Assembly (NCBI GenBank): GCA_017410455.1 | Contig: JAFQQT010000004.1 | Coordinates: 124,001-188,000 of the forward strand | Direction of reading: 5' to 3' | DNA: 64,000 bases | Source: Clostridia bacterium | Lineage (GTDB): Bacteria; Bacillota; Clostridia; Christensenellales; Aristaeellaceae | Shown: one piece after another, positions 28,352 through 36,162 of the stretch | How the letters are laid out: each line of letters begins with the position of its first letter | How positions within the stretch are numbered: the first letter of the stretch is position 1 | The notes under the pieces: model-generated | The model's database searches: none | The model's input: only the letters and a program-made list of their open reading frames with translations | Told to the model about the DNA's origin: nothing | Translations under genes and position numbers: made by a program

Positions 28352-28648
28352 TTACGCGCCGGGGTTGATGAAGGCCTTCAGCGCGTTGACCATGGTGATG
28401 GGCGCAACGAAGATCAGCAGGATGGCGATGACCAGGGCGTAGATACCGGTGGTCTCGGAGATGGCACAGCCCATGATCATAGTAGAGGTGACAGCGCCCT
28501 TGGCCTCAGGCTGACGGCCGATGGCTTCACAGGCATTGGCAACAGCGTGACCTTCGCCGATACCGGGGCCCACAGCGCCGATACCCATGCAGATGCCCGC
28601 GCCCAGCGCGCAGCAGCCCAGAATGATCGCAACAGCAATAGCTTCCAT
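28352..28648 (-). CDS. atpE: ATP synthase c subunit with Na+-type two-carboxylate ligand set
   Basis: 98-residue hairpin proteolipid forming the rotor ring. Two membrane helices flank the polar loop GRQPEAKG (44-51). The ion site reads E32 in helix 1 and E65, T66, T67 and Y70 in helix 2, the arrangement known from Na+-coupled rings, with E32 in place of Q32 as in the two-carboxylate ring of Fusobacterium nucleatum. Numbering coincides without gaps. A Na+-driven enzyme is predicted by homology. Translation starts at ATG 28648. Confidence 0.95.
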   Translation of the reverse strand: MEAIAVAIILGCCALGAGICMGIGAVGPGIGEGHAVANACEAIGRQPEAKGAVTSTMIMGCAISETTGIYALVIAILLIFVAPITMVNALKAFINPGA

Positions 28649-28716
28649 GATGAAAATCCTCCGTTCAATTTGTGTTGTTGTGTTTTGTCAGCCGCCCTTG
28701 CGGCGATTTACAGGGG

Positions 28717-29646
28717 TCAGTTTGCAATCTGCGCCTTGCGCTTCTGCCGCTTCGCCGCGCGTTCAGCCAGCACATCATCACCCGGGTAGGCCCCGGAGAT
28801 GTTCAGCATGGTCAGCATGGCAAAGATGTAGGCCTGGATGCAGCCGGAGAAGATGTCGAAGTAGACGCTCAGGACAGCCGGGATACCTACGTTGAAGAAG
28901 GGAATGTCCCCCAGGAAGCCCGGCAGCCAGCCCAGCAGCAGGCTGGTCAGTCCACCCAGCGCCCAGGCCACCAGCGACGCAATGACCGTACCGGACAGGA
29001 CGTTGCCGAAGTGACGGAAGGTCATCGACACGGGGGTGGCGACTTCGCCCAGGATGTTCATCGGCAGCATCACCGGGATGGGCTCCAGGAAGCCCTTGGC
29101 ATAGGAGCCGACGCCCGCTTTGAGCTTGTTCTTGGTGATGAGGATGAACACGAGGATGGACCAGCCGGCAATGATGTTCACGTCCGCCGTGGGCGGGAAC
29201 ACGCCGATCAGGGACATGAGGCTGGAGCAGGCGGAAATGGCCAGGATGGTCATGATGAAGGGGGTGTAACCGGCATGGAACACAGGCTCCATGTTATCCC
29301 GGATGATGCCCTCCGCCTTTTCAACCACCCATTCCGCAGCGATCTGGCGGATGCCGCCTCCCTTAACAGTGATCCCGTGGGCCAGGAACAGGCACGCGCC
29401 GATGATGGTGATGAGAATCAGCCAGGCATTGACCATGGCTTCCGTGATGAGAATGTCCATCAGCGGGAACGGAATCCTGACAAACACCCTTGCGCCGGTG
29501 ATGGATAGTCCCTCGGCGCCCGTTGGCAGGTTTGTGAAGATCTTCAGCAGGATCGCAGCCAGCAGCGGCAGCACGATCATGGCCAGATACAGACCGTCAA
29601 CCAGCCGAAAGCGCAGATCTCTCTTCTGCGCCTTGCTTTCACTCAT
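28717..29646 (-). CDS. atpB: ATP synthase a subunit
   Basis: 309-residue membrane stator subunit forming the ion half-channels. Five to six hydrophobic segments are present. The essential stator arginine lies in SMTFRHFGNVLSG, and the last helices contain AVLSVYFDIFSGCIQAYIFAMLTMLNISGA. An AAGGAGGTGATAA ribosome site precedes ATG 29646. The protein is longer than many a subunits because of an extended N-terminal and first-loop region (about 1-120). Lies between atpI and atpE. Confidence 0.93.
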   Translation of the reverse strand: MSESKAQKRDLRFRLVDGLYLAMIVLPLLAAILLKIFTNLPTGAEGLSITGARVFVRIPFPLMDILITEAMVNAWLILITIIGACLFLAHGITVKGGGIRQIAAEWVVEKAEGIIRDNMEPVFHAGYTPFIMTILAISACSSLMSLIGVFPPTADVNIIAGWSILVFILITKNKLKAGVGSYAKGFLEPIPVMLPMNILGEVATPVSMTFRHFGNVLSGTVIASLVAWALGGLTSLLLGWLPGFLGDIPFFNVGIPAVLSVYFDIFSGCIQAYIFAMLTMLNISGAYPGDDVLAERAAKRQKRKAQIAN

Positions 29647-29690
29647 TCATTTATCACCTCCTTGCATACGATGTAAAAAGGATATCCATG

Positions 29691-30104
29691 TCATTTCTTC
29701 ATCAGCACGCCGCTGAGGTAGGCCCCGATGGAGGGGAACACCAGCGGGATGGCCACCGCGTACAGGTTGAAGCACGGGGCCACTGCGCCGATGACGCATA
29801 CCAGCGCCATCATCAGCATCCGCAGGGAGCGGGAAAGCTGCGTCTTTTTGTTCGCATCCTCCTTATCCCCCTGCGCCAGGGCCTTGGCAACCGTCTGCGC
29901 CATGATGAAGAAGTTGAGAACGGCCGTCGCCGCGCCCAGCAGATTCCCCCACAGCACTGTGATATCCCACTGGCCGATCAGAAGGAACACCGCCTGCAGC
30001 AGCAGACTGCACATCAGGACGACAAGGGCGATATAGCGCACAGAGCGCTTCACCTCTGCGTCCACGTTCTTGAACAAACCCGGGTACACCTCCAATCGCA
30101 GCAT
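29691..30104 (-). CDS. atpI: ATP synthase subunit I-like protein
   Basis: 137-residue membrane protein with four hydrophobic segments (about 24-43, 49-70, 98-113 and 116-133), matching the ATP synthase I family that assists c-ring assembly and may carry Mg2+. It is the first gene of the atp operon. The start is uncertain: ATG 30104 has no clear ribosome site upstream, while GGAGGTG lies inside the frame and could serve TTG at 30077. Confidence 0.8.
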   Translation of the reverse strand: MLRLEVYPGLFKNVDAEVKRSVRYIALVVLMCSLLLQAVFLLIGQWDITVLWGNLLGAATAVLNFFIMAQTVAKALAQGDKEDANKKTQLSRSLRMLMMALVCVIGAVAPCFNLYAVAIPLVFPSIGAYLSGVLMKK

Positions 30105-30136
30105 AAAAATGAGCTGTTTTGCAGCTATTCTTACCT

Positions 30137-30165
30137 ATTATATCAGCAAACCCGCCAAACTGCAA
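30137..30165 (-). promoter_or_regulatory. Promoter of atp operon
   Basis: Minus strand TTGCAG (30165-30160), a 17-base spacer and TATAAT (30142-30137), leaving a leader of about 27 bases before ATG 30104. Confidence 0.85.
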
Positions 30166-30297
30166 TAGGTGATGTACAATTTTACCCGATCATTTGCCAT
30201 ATGATATATTATTGACAATCTTACATGCACGCTCGCATCCTGCCTCCTTGCTGGAGCAGCACGGGCATATTCTTCCCTGCTGTGCATTGGTAAATAC

Positions 30298-30330
30298 AAA
30301 AAGGCGCACGGAACGCATTGTCCGTGCACC
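30298..30330 (-). terminator. Terminator of trpB
   Basis: Minus strand stem GGTGCACGGA / TCCGTGCGCC with an 8-base loop and a following TTTTTG, 14 bases after the trpB stop. Confidence 0.88.
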
Positions 30331-30344
30331 TGATGCAGATGGGA

Positions 30345-31562
30345 TTACAGCTGGAACTGCTCGCCGAAGCCGTAGTGCTCCACAACGTAGTCGACGTCCT
30401 TGTCGCCGCGGCCGGAGAGGGTGACCAGGATGGAGCCGGTCTTCATCTCCTTCGCCTTCTTCATGGCGAAGGCCACCGCATGGCTGGACTCCAGCGCAGG
30501 GATGATGCCCTCGTACTTCGACAGCGCGAAGAAGGCGCGCACGGCCTCCTCGTCGCTGACCGCGTCGTACTGCACGCGGCCCAGGGAGCGCAGGTACGCA
30601 TGCTCCGGGCCCACGGAGGGGTAATCCAGGCCGGAGGCGATGGAGTACACCGGGGCGGGCTCGCCGTTCTCGTCCTTGAGCATGATGGAGTTGAAGCCGT
30701 GCATGATGCCAGGGGTGCCGTGCTTCATGGAGGCGGCATGGTCGCCCAGTGCGTCGCCCTTGCCCAGGGGTTCGACGCCGTAGAGCTCCACGGCGCTGTC
30801 CAGGAAGGGCACGAAGGTACCCAGGCTGTTGGAGCCGCCGCCCACGCAGGCGCAGACCACGTCGGGCTCGTGACCCATCATGTCCCGGAACTGCTCGCGC
30901 ATCTCCTGGCCCACGACCATCTGGAAGTCGCGCACCATCAGCGGGAAGGGATGCGGGCCCAGGCAGGAGCCGATGCAGTAGATGGCGTCCTCGTACTCGC
31001 GGGCATAGGCCTCAAAGGCCGCGTCCACCGCTTCCTTCAGGGTCTTCAGGCCATGGGTGACGGGCACCACGCGGGTGCCGAGGATCTTCATGCGGGTGAC
31101 GTTGGGGCCCTGCTTGGCGATGTCCACCTCGCCCATGTAGATGTCGCACTCCAGGCCGAAGAACGCCGCCGCCATCGCCAGCGCCACGCCGTGCTGACCT
31201 GCGCCGGTCTCTGCGATAACCTTCTTCTTGCCCATGTACTTGGCCAGCAGGCACTCGCCCATGCAGTGGTTCAGCTTGTGAGCGCCGCTGTGGTTGAGGT
31301 CCTCGCGCTTGAGGTAGATCTGCGCGCCGCCGTTGACGCGGCTGAGGCGCTCGCAGTGGTACACGGGCGTGGGACGGCCCTGGAAGTCCTTGCGGATGCG
31401 GCGCAGCTCGTTGACGAACTGGGCGCTCTGGGCGATGGTGTGGTATGCCTCGGTGATCTCGGCCATGGCATCCTTCAGTTCCTCGGTGAGGAACGCACCG
31501 CCATACTCGCCGAAGTAACCGTTCTCATCGGGATGATAACGCAAATAGGTGCGGTAATCCAT
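30345..31562 (-). CDS. trpB: Tryptophan synthase beta chain, stand-alone
   Basis: 405-residue PLP enzyme that joins indole with serine to give tryptophan. The PLP lysine is K96 in [10 protein letters not shown], the phosphate-binding glycine loop is [10 protein letters not shown], and the QHGVALA and [11 protein letters not shown] blocks are typical of TrpB1. No trpA or other trp gene lies nearby, so it may work on free indole or with a distant alpha subunit. AGGAGGT lies before ATG 31562. Some residues differ from the usual HTGAHKINN sequence. Confidence 0.92.
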   Translation of the reverse strand: MDYRTYLRYHPDENGYFGEYGGAFLTEELKDAMAEITEAYHTIAQSAQFVNELRRIRKDFQGRPTPVYHCERLSRVNGGAQIYLKREDLNHSGAHKLNHCMGECLLAKYMGKKKVIAETGAGQHGVALAMAAAFFGLECDIYMGEVDIAKQGPNVTRMKILGTRVVPVTHGLKTLKEAVDAAFEAYAREYEDAIYCIGSCLGPHPFPLMVRDFQMVVGQEMREQFRDMMGHEPDVVCACVGGGSNSLGTFVPFLDSAVELYGVEPLGKGDALGDHAASMKHGTPGIMHGFNSIMLKDENGEPAPVYSIASGLDYPSVGPEHAYLRSLGRVQYDAVSDEEAVRAFFALSKYEGIIPALESSHAVAFAMKKAKEMKTGSILVTLSGRGDKDVDYVVEHYGFGEQFQL

Positions 31563-31664
31563 ACACGACCTCCTGTATGACGAATTTCTTTTATGATATC
31601 ACAGAATCTGCCCTGTGGCTGTTTCTTTCATGTTTTTCTTTTGCATCGCATTCGCCATCAGCCA

Positions 31665-31693
31665 TTGACAAAGCGCGCGCGATGGCGTATCAT
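31665..31693 (+). promoter_or_regulatory. Promoter of membrane protein gene
   Basis: TTGACA (31665-31670), a 17-base spacer and TATCAT (31688-31693), 34 bases before the ATG at 31727. Confidence 0.82.
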
Positions 31694-31726
31694 GCATGCG
31701 ATACCAGGTACGGGAGATGCTTTGGG

Positions 31727-32737
31727 ATGAATCTGTTTTACGCATTCTGCGGCGGCGCCTTTGGCGCAATGCTGGGCGGATCAGCCGCTTTTGCGCTCAC
31801 GGGCGTGTTCTGCGCCATCTCGATGGCGGCGCTCTTTGGCGGGACTGACGCGTCCTTCCTGCACACCGCCGTCGCTTTCGGGCCGATGATGCTGCCAGCC
31901 GTGTCCTACGCCGGCGGCGCGACTGCGGCCCACTATGCCCGCTGGCGCGGCTATGTCCCCTATGGGGAGGGCCACAACACCAACCGGGCGCTGATGACGC
32001 TGGGCAAGCCGGACGTGATCCTCTTCGGCGGCTGCGTCGGCATGCTGGGCTGGGTCTGCAACAGCCTGATGACCACGATCGGCCTTGGTGCCATCATGGA
32101 CACAAGCGCCGCCTACATCTGGCTGATCACCCTGGGGCTGAAGATGATCCTGGACCGCGAGGTCTTCAGCAGACCCGATGAGCAATCCGCCCGCCTCGGA
32201 CGCTTTCACCGCCGCGCCAAGGCCTGGCAGGACACGATGACCCGACCCTTTGACATGGTGCTCTGCGGCGGCGTAATCGCCGGGTTTGCCGCCTGCTGCA
32301 CGTGGGAAGTGCTCGCGTCGGAGAGCGACGCTGTGCGCCAGTACGGCGTGTTCCTCCCCTTCACGGTCAGCTGCATCGTGCTGGTGTTGGGACAGGGCCA
32401 GACAAAGGTGCCCACCACGCACCACATCACCCTGTGCGCCTCCTATGCCGTGGCTTCGGGCGGAAGCGTGCTCTGGGGCGTTGCAGCCGGAATTGCCGCG
32501 ACCCTCGCCGGCGACTTCCTCGGCCGGGCATTTCACGTCCACGGGGACGTTTACATCTGCCCGGCGGCAATGGCCATCGTGGTGGTGTCCCTGCTGACGA
32601 TGGGCGTCCTGCCCGCGCTGAACGCCTATGCCCTGCCGGATGTCCTTATCGGCTGCATCCTTGCTGTAGCCATGCTCCTGAGCGCCTGGCTGCAGCACCG
32701 CGACAGCAAAGCCTCCGAACCCTCCCTCCCCACCTGA
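31727..32737 (+). CDS. Polytopic membrane protein, unknown function
   Basis: 336-residue protein with about 8-9 hydrophobic segments, rich in small residues (GGAFGAMLGGSAAFALTGVF near the start; ALATLAG-like stretches later). A central cytoplasmic stretch near 145-180 holds basic residues (REVFSRPDEQSARLGRFHRRAK). A GQGQTKVPTTHHITLCASYA motif and two paired glycine-rich helices suggest a permease-like fold, but no family is recognised. The start follows GGGAG by about 10 bases and a clear promoter; a longer frame from 31577 overlaps that promoter. Monocistronic. Confidence 0.75.
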   Translation: MNLFYAFCGGAFGAMLGGSAAFALTGVFCAISMAALFGGTDASFLHTAVAFGPMMLPAVSYAGGATAAHYARWRGYVPYGEGHNTNRALMTLGKPDVILFGGCVGMLGWVCNSLMTTIGLGAIMDTSAAYIWLITLGLKMILDREVFSRPDEQSARLGRFHRRAKAWQDTMTRPFDMVLCGGVIAGFAACCTWEVLASESDAVRQYGVFLPFTVSCIVLVLGQGQTKVPTTHHITLCASYAVASGGSVLWGVAAGIAATLAGDFLGRAFHVHGDVYICPAAMAIVVVSLLTMGVLPALNAYALPDVLIGCILAVAMLLSAWLQHRDSKASEPSLPT

Positions 32738-32743
32738 ACGCAG

Positions 32744-32779
32744 CGCGCCTGCCCGGTAAGCCGGAAGCAGGCGCGTTTT
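32744..32779. terminator. Bidirectional terminator
   Basis: Stem CGCGCCTG / CAGGCGCG followed by TTTTC on the plus strand, between the convergent membrane-protein and ABC exporter genes. Confidence 0.75.
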
Positions 32780-32781
32780 CT

Positions 32782-34533
32782 TTATGCGATGCCAGCCTGG
32801 GTCGCCGCAGCGGTCTGGATGGCGTTCATGCGGGCGTACGCGCCGCCCCGGGCCACCAGCTCATCGTGGGTGCCCACCTCGGCCACGCGGCCTTCCTCGA
32901 TGACGAGGATCATGTCCGCGTTGCGGATGGTGGACAGCCGGTGCGCGATGGCCACGATGGTGCGTGTGCCCGCGATACCGGCGATGGCCTTCTGGATCTG
33001 CTGCTCGGTCTCCACGTCCACGGAGGCCGTGGCCTCATCCAGGATGATGATGGGCGACTTGCGCAGGATGGCACGGGCGATGGCCACGCGCTGCTTCTGT
33101 CCGCCGGAAAGGCGCAGGCCGCGCTCGCCCACCAGGGTGTCGTAGCCCTCGGGCATGGCAGCGATGTCCTCGTGGATGTTGGCGGCCTTCGCGGCGGCCT
33201 CGATCTCCTCGCTGGAGGCTTCCGGCACGGCATAGCCGATGTTCTCGGCAATGGTGCCGTTGAAGAGGAAGGTGTCCTGCAGCACGGGGGAAATGTTGCG
33301 CCTGAGGCTCTCGATGGTCATGTCCTGGATGTCCTTGCCGTCGATGAGGATGCGACCGGAGGTCGGCTCGTAGAAGCGGGAGATCAGCTGCGTCAGCGTC
33401 GTCTTGCCCACGCCCGTGGGGCCCACCAGCGCCAGCATCTTGCCCGCGCCACACCGGAAGCTCACGTCCTCCAGCACCGGCTGGCCCTCCTGATAGGCGA
33501 AGCTCACATGCTCAAAGGCGATGCTGCCCTCCACGCGGCCCGCGTCCACAGCGTCCTCCCGGTCGGCAATCTCAAGGGGCGCATCGAGGATGGTCATCAC
33601 ACGCTCTGCGCCGGCAAGGGCCTGCTGGGTGCTCTCCAGCAGGTTTGCCAGGCCCGCCACTGGGCCATAGAACATGCCCAGGTACAGCATGAAGGCCACG
33701 ATATCCGCCACGGGGAGGTTCGTGGTCATGGCAAGGTATCCGCCGAAGCCCACCACCAGCACCGTACCGATGGAGGAGATGAACTCCACCGACGGGTGGA
33801 ACACCGCGCTGATGCGCAGCGCCGTCAGCATGGCGTGGATGTGGTCGAAATTCTTCCCGTTGACCTTGCCGGACTCATAGTTCTCGCGCCCGAAGGCCTG
33901 AATCTCATGAATGCCGGAGATGTTGTCCTGAAGCTTGCCGTTCAGCTCGCCCATCTTCTCCTGGGACGCGCGGAAATAGGGCCGCACCTTCTTTGAGAAG
34001 ACGAAGCCCGAGGCGAGGATCAGCGGCAGCGGGATGGCCGTGATCAGCGCCAGCTGCACGTTGATGGACAGCAGCACCGCCACCACGCCCACGAAAGTGA
34101 CGATGTTGGTCAGGATGTCCGGGATGATGTGGGCATAGAGGAGCTCGAAGTCGCGGGTATCGTTGACCACGCGGCTCATCAGGTCGCCGGTCTGCTTGTC
34201 GTGGAAGAAGCCCAGGTGGAGCCGCTGGAGCTTGTCGTAGGTCTTCGTGCGCAGATCGCCCACCAGGAACCACGCCGCCTTGTGGGCCATGTAGTTCGAC
34301 CCGAATCGGAAGAGGATCCGGAGCAGGTACAGCCCCACCAGCGCGCCCGTCAGCCAGAGAATGTGCACCATCTCCACTTCCGTCACGCCGCCCTCCACCA
34401 GGCCCGTCATCCCGGAAAGCACCCTGGGCGCGATCAGGTTCACCCCTGTCAGGCACAGGGTCGAGAGAATCGCCAGGACGTAAAGCTTCTTGTACCGCAG
34501 CGCCTCGCGGCTCAGCTTCAGCAGGATCTTCAT
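32782..34533 (-). CDS. ABC exporter, fused membrane and ATPase domains
   Basis: 583-residue half-exporter of the MsbA/LmrA type. The membrane domain (about 15-315, six helices) is followed by the ATPase with Walker A GPTGVGKTTL, the signature LSGGQKQR, Walker B IIILDEATASVD and H-loop AIAHRLST, all canonical. It probably acts as a homodimer exporting lipids, peptides or drugs. No partner ABC gene is adjacent. ATG 34533 follows GAGGTGAT. A 14-base palindrome in the leader may be its operator. Confidence 0.92.
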   Translation of the reverse strand: MKILLKLSREALRYKKLYVLAILSTLCLTGVNLIAPRVLSGMTGLVEGGVTEVEMVHILWLTGALVGLYLLRILFRFGSNYMAHKAAWFLVGDLRTKTYDKLQRLHLGFFHDKQTGDLMSRVVNDTRDFELLYAHIIPDILTNIVTFVGVVAVLLSINVQLALITAIPLPLILASGFVFSKKVRPYFRASQEKMGELNGKLQDNISGIHEIQAFGRENYESGKVNGKNFDHIHAMLTALRISAVFHPSVEFISSIGTVLVVGFGGYLAMTTNLPVADIVAFMLYLGMFYGPVAGLANLLESTQQALAGAERVMTILDAPLEIADREDAVDAGRVEGSIAFEHVSFAYQEGQPVLEDVSFRCGAGKMLALVGPTGVGKTTLTQLISRFYEPTSGRILIDGKDIQDMTIESLRRNISPVLQDTFLFNGTIAENIGYAVPEASSEEIEAAAKAANIHEDIAAMPEGYDTLVGERGLRLSGGQKQRVAIARAILRKSPIIILDEATASVDVETEQQIQKAIAGIAGTRTIVAIAHRLSTIRNADMILVIEEGRVAEVGTHDELVARGGAYARMNAIQTAAATQAGIA

Positions 34534-34550
34534 CGCAGGATCACCTCATC

Positions 34551-34564
34551 GTTGCATCTGCAAC
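34551..34564 (-). promoter_or_regulatory. Palindromic site in leader of ABC exporter gene
   Basis: GTTGCA-TC-TGCAAC is a perfect palindrome except for the two central bases, placed between the -10 box (34576) and the ribosome site. Its position fits a repressor operator such as a MarR- or GntR-type site. Confidence 0.5.
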
Positions 34565-34575
34565 TATTTTGCTCC

Positions 34576-34604
34576 ATTGTATCACAGTCCACCGATCTTT
34601 GCAA
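34576..34604 (-). promoter_or_regulatory. Promoter of ABC exporter gene
   Basis: Minus strand TTGCAA (34604-34599), a 17-base spacer and TACAAT (34581-34576). Confidence 0.83.
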
Positions 34605-34619
34605 GCCCGGAACGCAACG

Positions 34620-34647
34620 AAAAACCGCCCTGCATCAGCAGAGCGGC
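34620..34647 (-). terminator. Terminator of tat operon
   Basis: Minus strand stem CCGCTCTGC / GCAGGGCGG with a 4-base loop and TTTTT, shortly after the tatC stop. Confidence 0.85.
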
Positions 34648-34659
34648 GTGATGGACATA

Positions 34660-35400
34660 TCAGGCGGCCTCTTCCTCATTCTTTTTGGGCTGCACGATAC
34701 GCACAACAATCAGGCTGATCTCGAAGAGCAGCAGAATGGGGATGATGAGCATCACCTGCGACACCACGTCCGGGGGCGTGAGGATCGCGGCGATGATGGC
34801 AACCGCAAGGATGATGAACTTGCGCTTGCTGGCCAGCATGCGGTAGTTCGTCATGCCCAGCTTGGTGGTGATGTAGAGCGCCACCGGCAGCTCAAAGGCC
34901 AGGCCGAAGGGCACGACAAAACCAAAGAGATTGTCGATGTAGGAGCTGAGCGTCGGCGTCATCTGGCCGAAGCCCTCGCCCATGGAGATGAAGAACTCCA
35001 CCGTGAGCATGTACACAGCAAAATAGCAGAATGCCGCGCCCGTGACAAACAGCAGCGCACTGATGAGCACGACTGCCCAGAACGTCCGCTTCTCATGGGC
35101 ATACAGCGCCGGGCTGACAAATCGCCACACCTGCCACACGATGATCGGGCACGCCACCACCACCGCGGCAATCAGCGAGATCTTCATCTTCGCCATCACG
35201 CCTTCAGACAGCTCGGTGAAGATGATGGAGATCCCCCGCTGCACCAGCGGACGCTCGATGAAGGCCATGAGCGGGTCAATGGCGCAGCAGAAGATGACAA
35301 CGAACGCCACCACCACCGCGCCCACGCTGATGAGCAGCACGTTCCTCAGCGCCAGCAGATGCTCCACCAGCGCCTGTTTCTTTTCCTGTTTTTCCGCCAT
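34660..35400 (-). CDS. tatC: Twin-arginine translocase subunit TatC
   Basis: 246-residue six-helix membrane receptor of the Tat pathway, which binds twin-arginine signal peptides. The N-terminal cytoplasmic HLLALRNVLL segment, the first periplasmic loop, FVSPALYAHEKR and the later FGLAFELPVALYITTKLG segment are family hallmarks. ATG 35400 is preferred; a GTG at 35409 overlapping the tatA stop is possible and would add three residues. Third gene of a tatB-tatA-tatC operon. Confidence 0.93.
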   Translation of the reverse strand: MAEKQEKKQALVEHLLALRNVLLISVGAVVVAFVVIFCCAIDPLMAFIERPLVQRGISIIFTELSEGVMAKMKISLIAAVVVACPIIVWQVWRFVSPALYAHEKRTFWAVVLISALLFVTGAAFCYFAVYMLTVEFFISMGEGFGQMTPTLSSYIDNLFGFVVPFGLAFELPVALYITTKLGMTNYRMLASKRKFIILAVAIIAAILTPPDVVSQVMLIIPILLLFEISLIVVRIVQPKKNEEEAA

Positions 35401-35405
35401 GGGAC

Positions 35406-35582
35406 TCACTCAGCCTTGTTCTCTTCTTCAGCAGGCTTCTGCGCGTCGTCAGACTTCATTTCCTTCTTGAAGTCGCGGATAGCCGTGCCCAGCGCCTTGC
35501 CCACGCCAGCCAGCTTGCCGCCGCCGAAGAGCACCAGCGCCAGCGCCAGAATCAGAACGATCTCCCATACACCAAGTTTCAT
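35406..35582 (-). CDS. tatA: Twin-arginine translocase subunit TatA
   Basis: 58-residue Tat pore subunit, too short for automatic listing. One membrane helix (about 4-20, WEIVLILALALVLFGGGKL) with the FGxGKL hinge, then an amphipathic helix (GVGKALGTAIRDFKKEM) and an acidic tail. The stop codon is TGA at 35406-35408, just before tatC. Its upstream neighbour tatB ends at 35616. Confidence 0.92.
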   Translation of the reverse strand: MKLGVWEIVLILALALVLFGGGKLAGVGKALGTAIRDFKKEMKSDDAQKPAEEENKAE

Positions 35583-35615
35583 AGCTTTACCTCCAACACA
35601 GCCGGTCAGACCGGT

Positions 35616-35957
35616 TTATTCCTTTTTTGCATCCTTCATTTCAGAGGGCTGCTTCGTCGCCTGGCGAACCTGCGCATCCACGCCTTCGGCAATGGCACGC
35701 ATTTCGTCCTGCGCACGCTTCATTTCCTCAGAAATGTCCGCCTGCGAAACCGCGCTTTCGACCTCCGCAGTGACTTCCTTCACATCTGCCTCCAGCTCGT
35801 CCAGTCCCAGTTCATCCTTGAACTGATCGATATAGGCGCGGGCCTTCTTGATAACACGGGCGATCCAGCGGGCCACCCGGGGCAGATCCTTCGGCCCCAC
35901 GACGAGGAAGGCCACCAGCAGGATCAGCAGCAGTTCCATGCCGCCGATATTGAACAT
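35616..35957 (-). CDS. tatB: TatB-like subunit (Sec-independent translocase)
   Basis: 113-residue TatA/B-family protein. The N-terminal helix MELLLILLVAFLVVGPKDLP ends in the GPKDLP hinge typical of TatB, followed by an amphipathic helix (RVARWIARVIKKARAYIDQF) and a long acidic coiled-coil tail with KKE end. Having a separate TatB is not universal in Firmicutes. First gene of the operon, with promoter at 36000-36028. Confidence 0.88.
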   Translation of the reverse strand: MFNIGGMELLLILLVAFLVVGPKDLPRVARWIARVIKKARAYIDQFKDELGLDELEADVKEVTAEVESAVSQADISEEMKRAQDEMRAIAEGVDAQVRQATKQPSEMKDAKKE

Positions 35958-35999
35958 GGTATCCTCCCCCTTCGTTTTGAACCGATCTCAATACACAAG

Positions 36000-36028
36000 A
36001 TTATACATCATCGGCTTCCAAAAGTAAA
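36000..36028 (-). promoter_or_regulatory. Promoter of tatBAC operon
   Basis: Minus strand TTTACT (36028-36023), a 17-base spacer and TATAAT (36005-36000), about 43 bases before the tatB start. Confidence 0.72.
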
Positions 36029-36061
36029 TGCCTTTTTTTTAAGGATTTTGCGCAGTTTATC

Positions 36062-36091
36062 TTGTCTAACCAGCATTGCATGGTGTATAAT
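36062..36091 (+). promoter_or_regulatory. Promoter of Tat-substrate flavoprotein gene
   Basis: TTGTCT (36062-36067), an 18-base spacer and TATAAT (36086-36091), divergent from the tat promoter. Confidence 0.7.
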
Positions 36092-36162
36092 CAAGTTACC
36101 AGTATTGCTGATGCGCATATCGCATCGCATCCCTACCAACCCCATATCAGGAGGAAATGACA

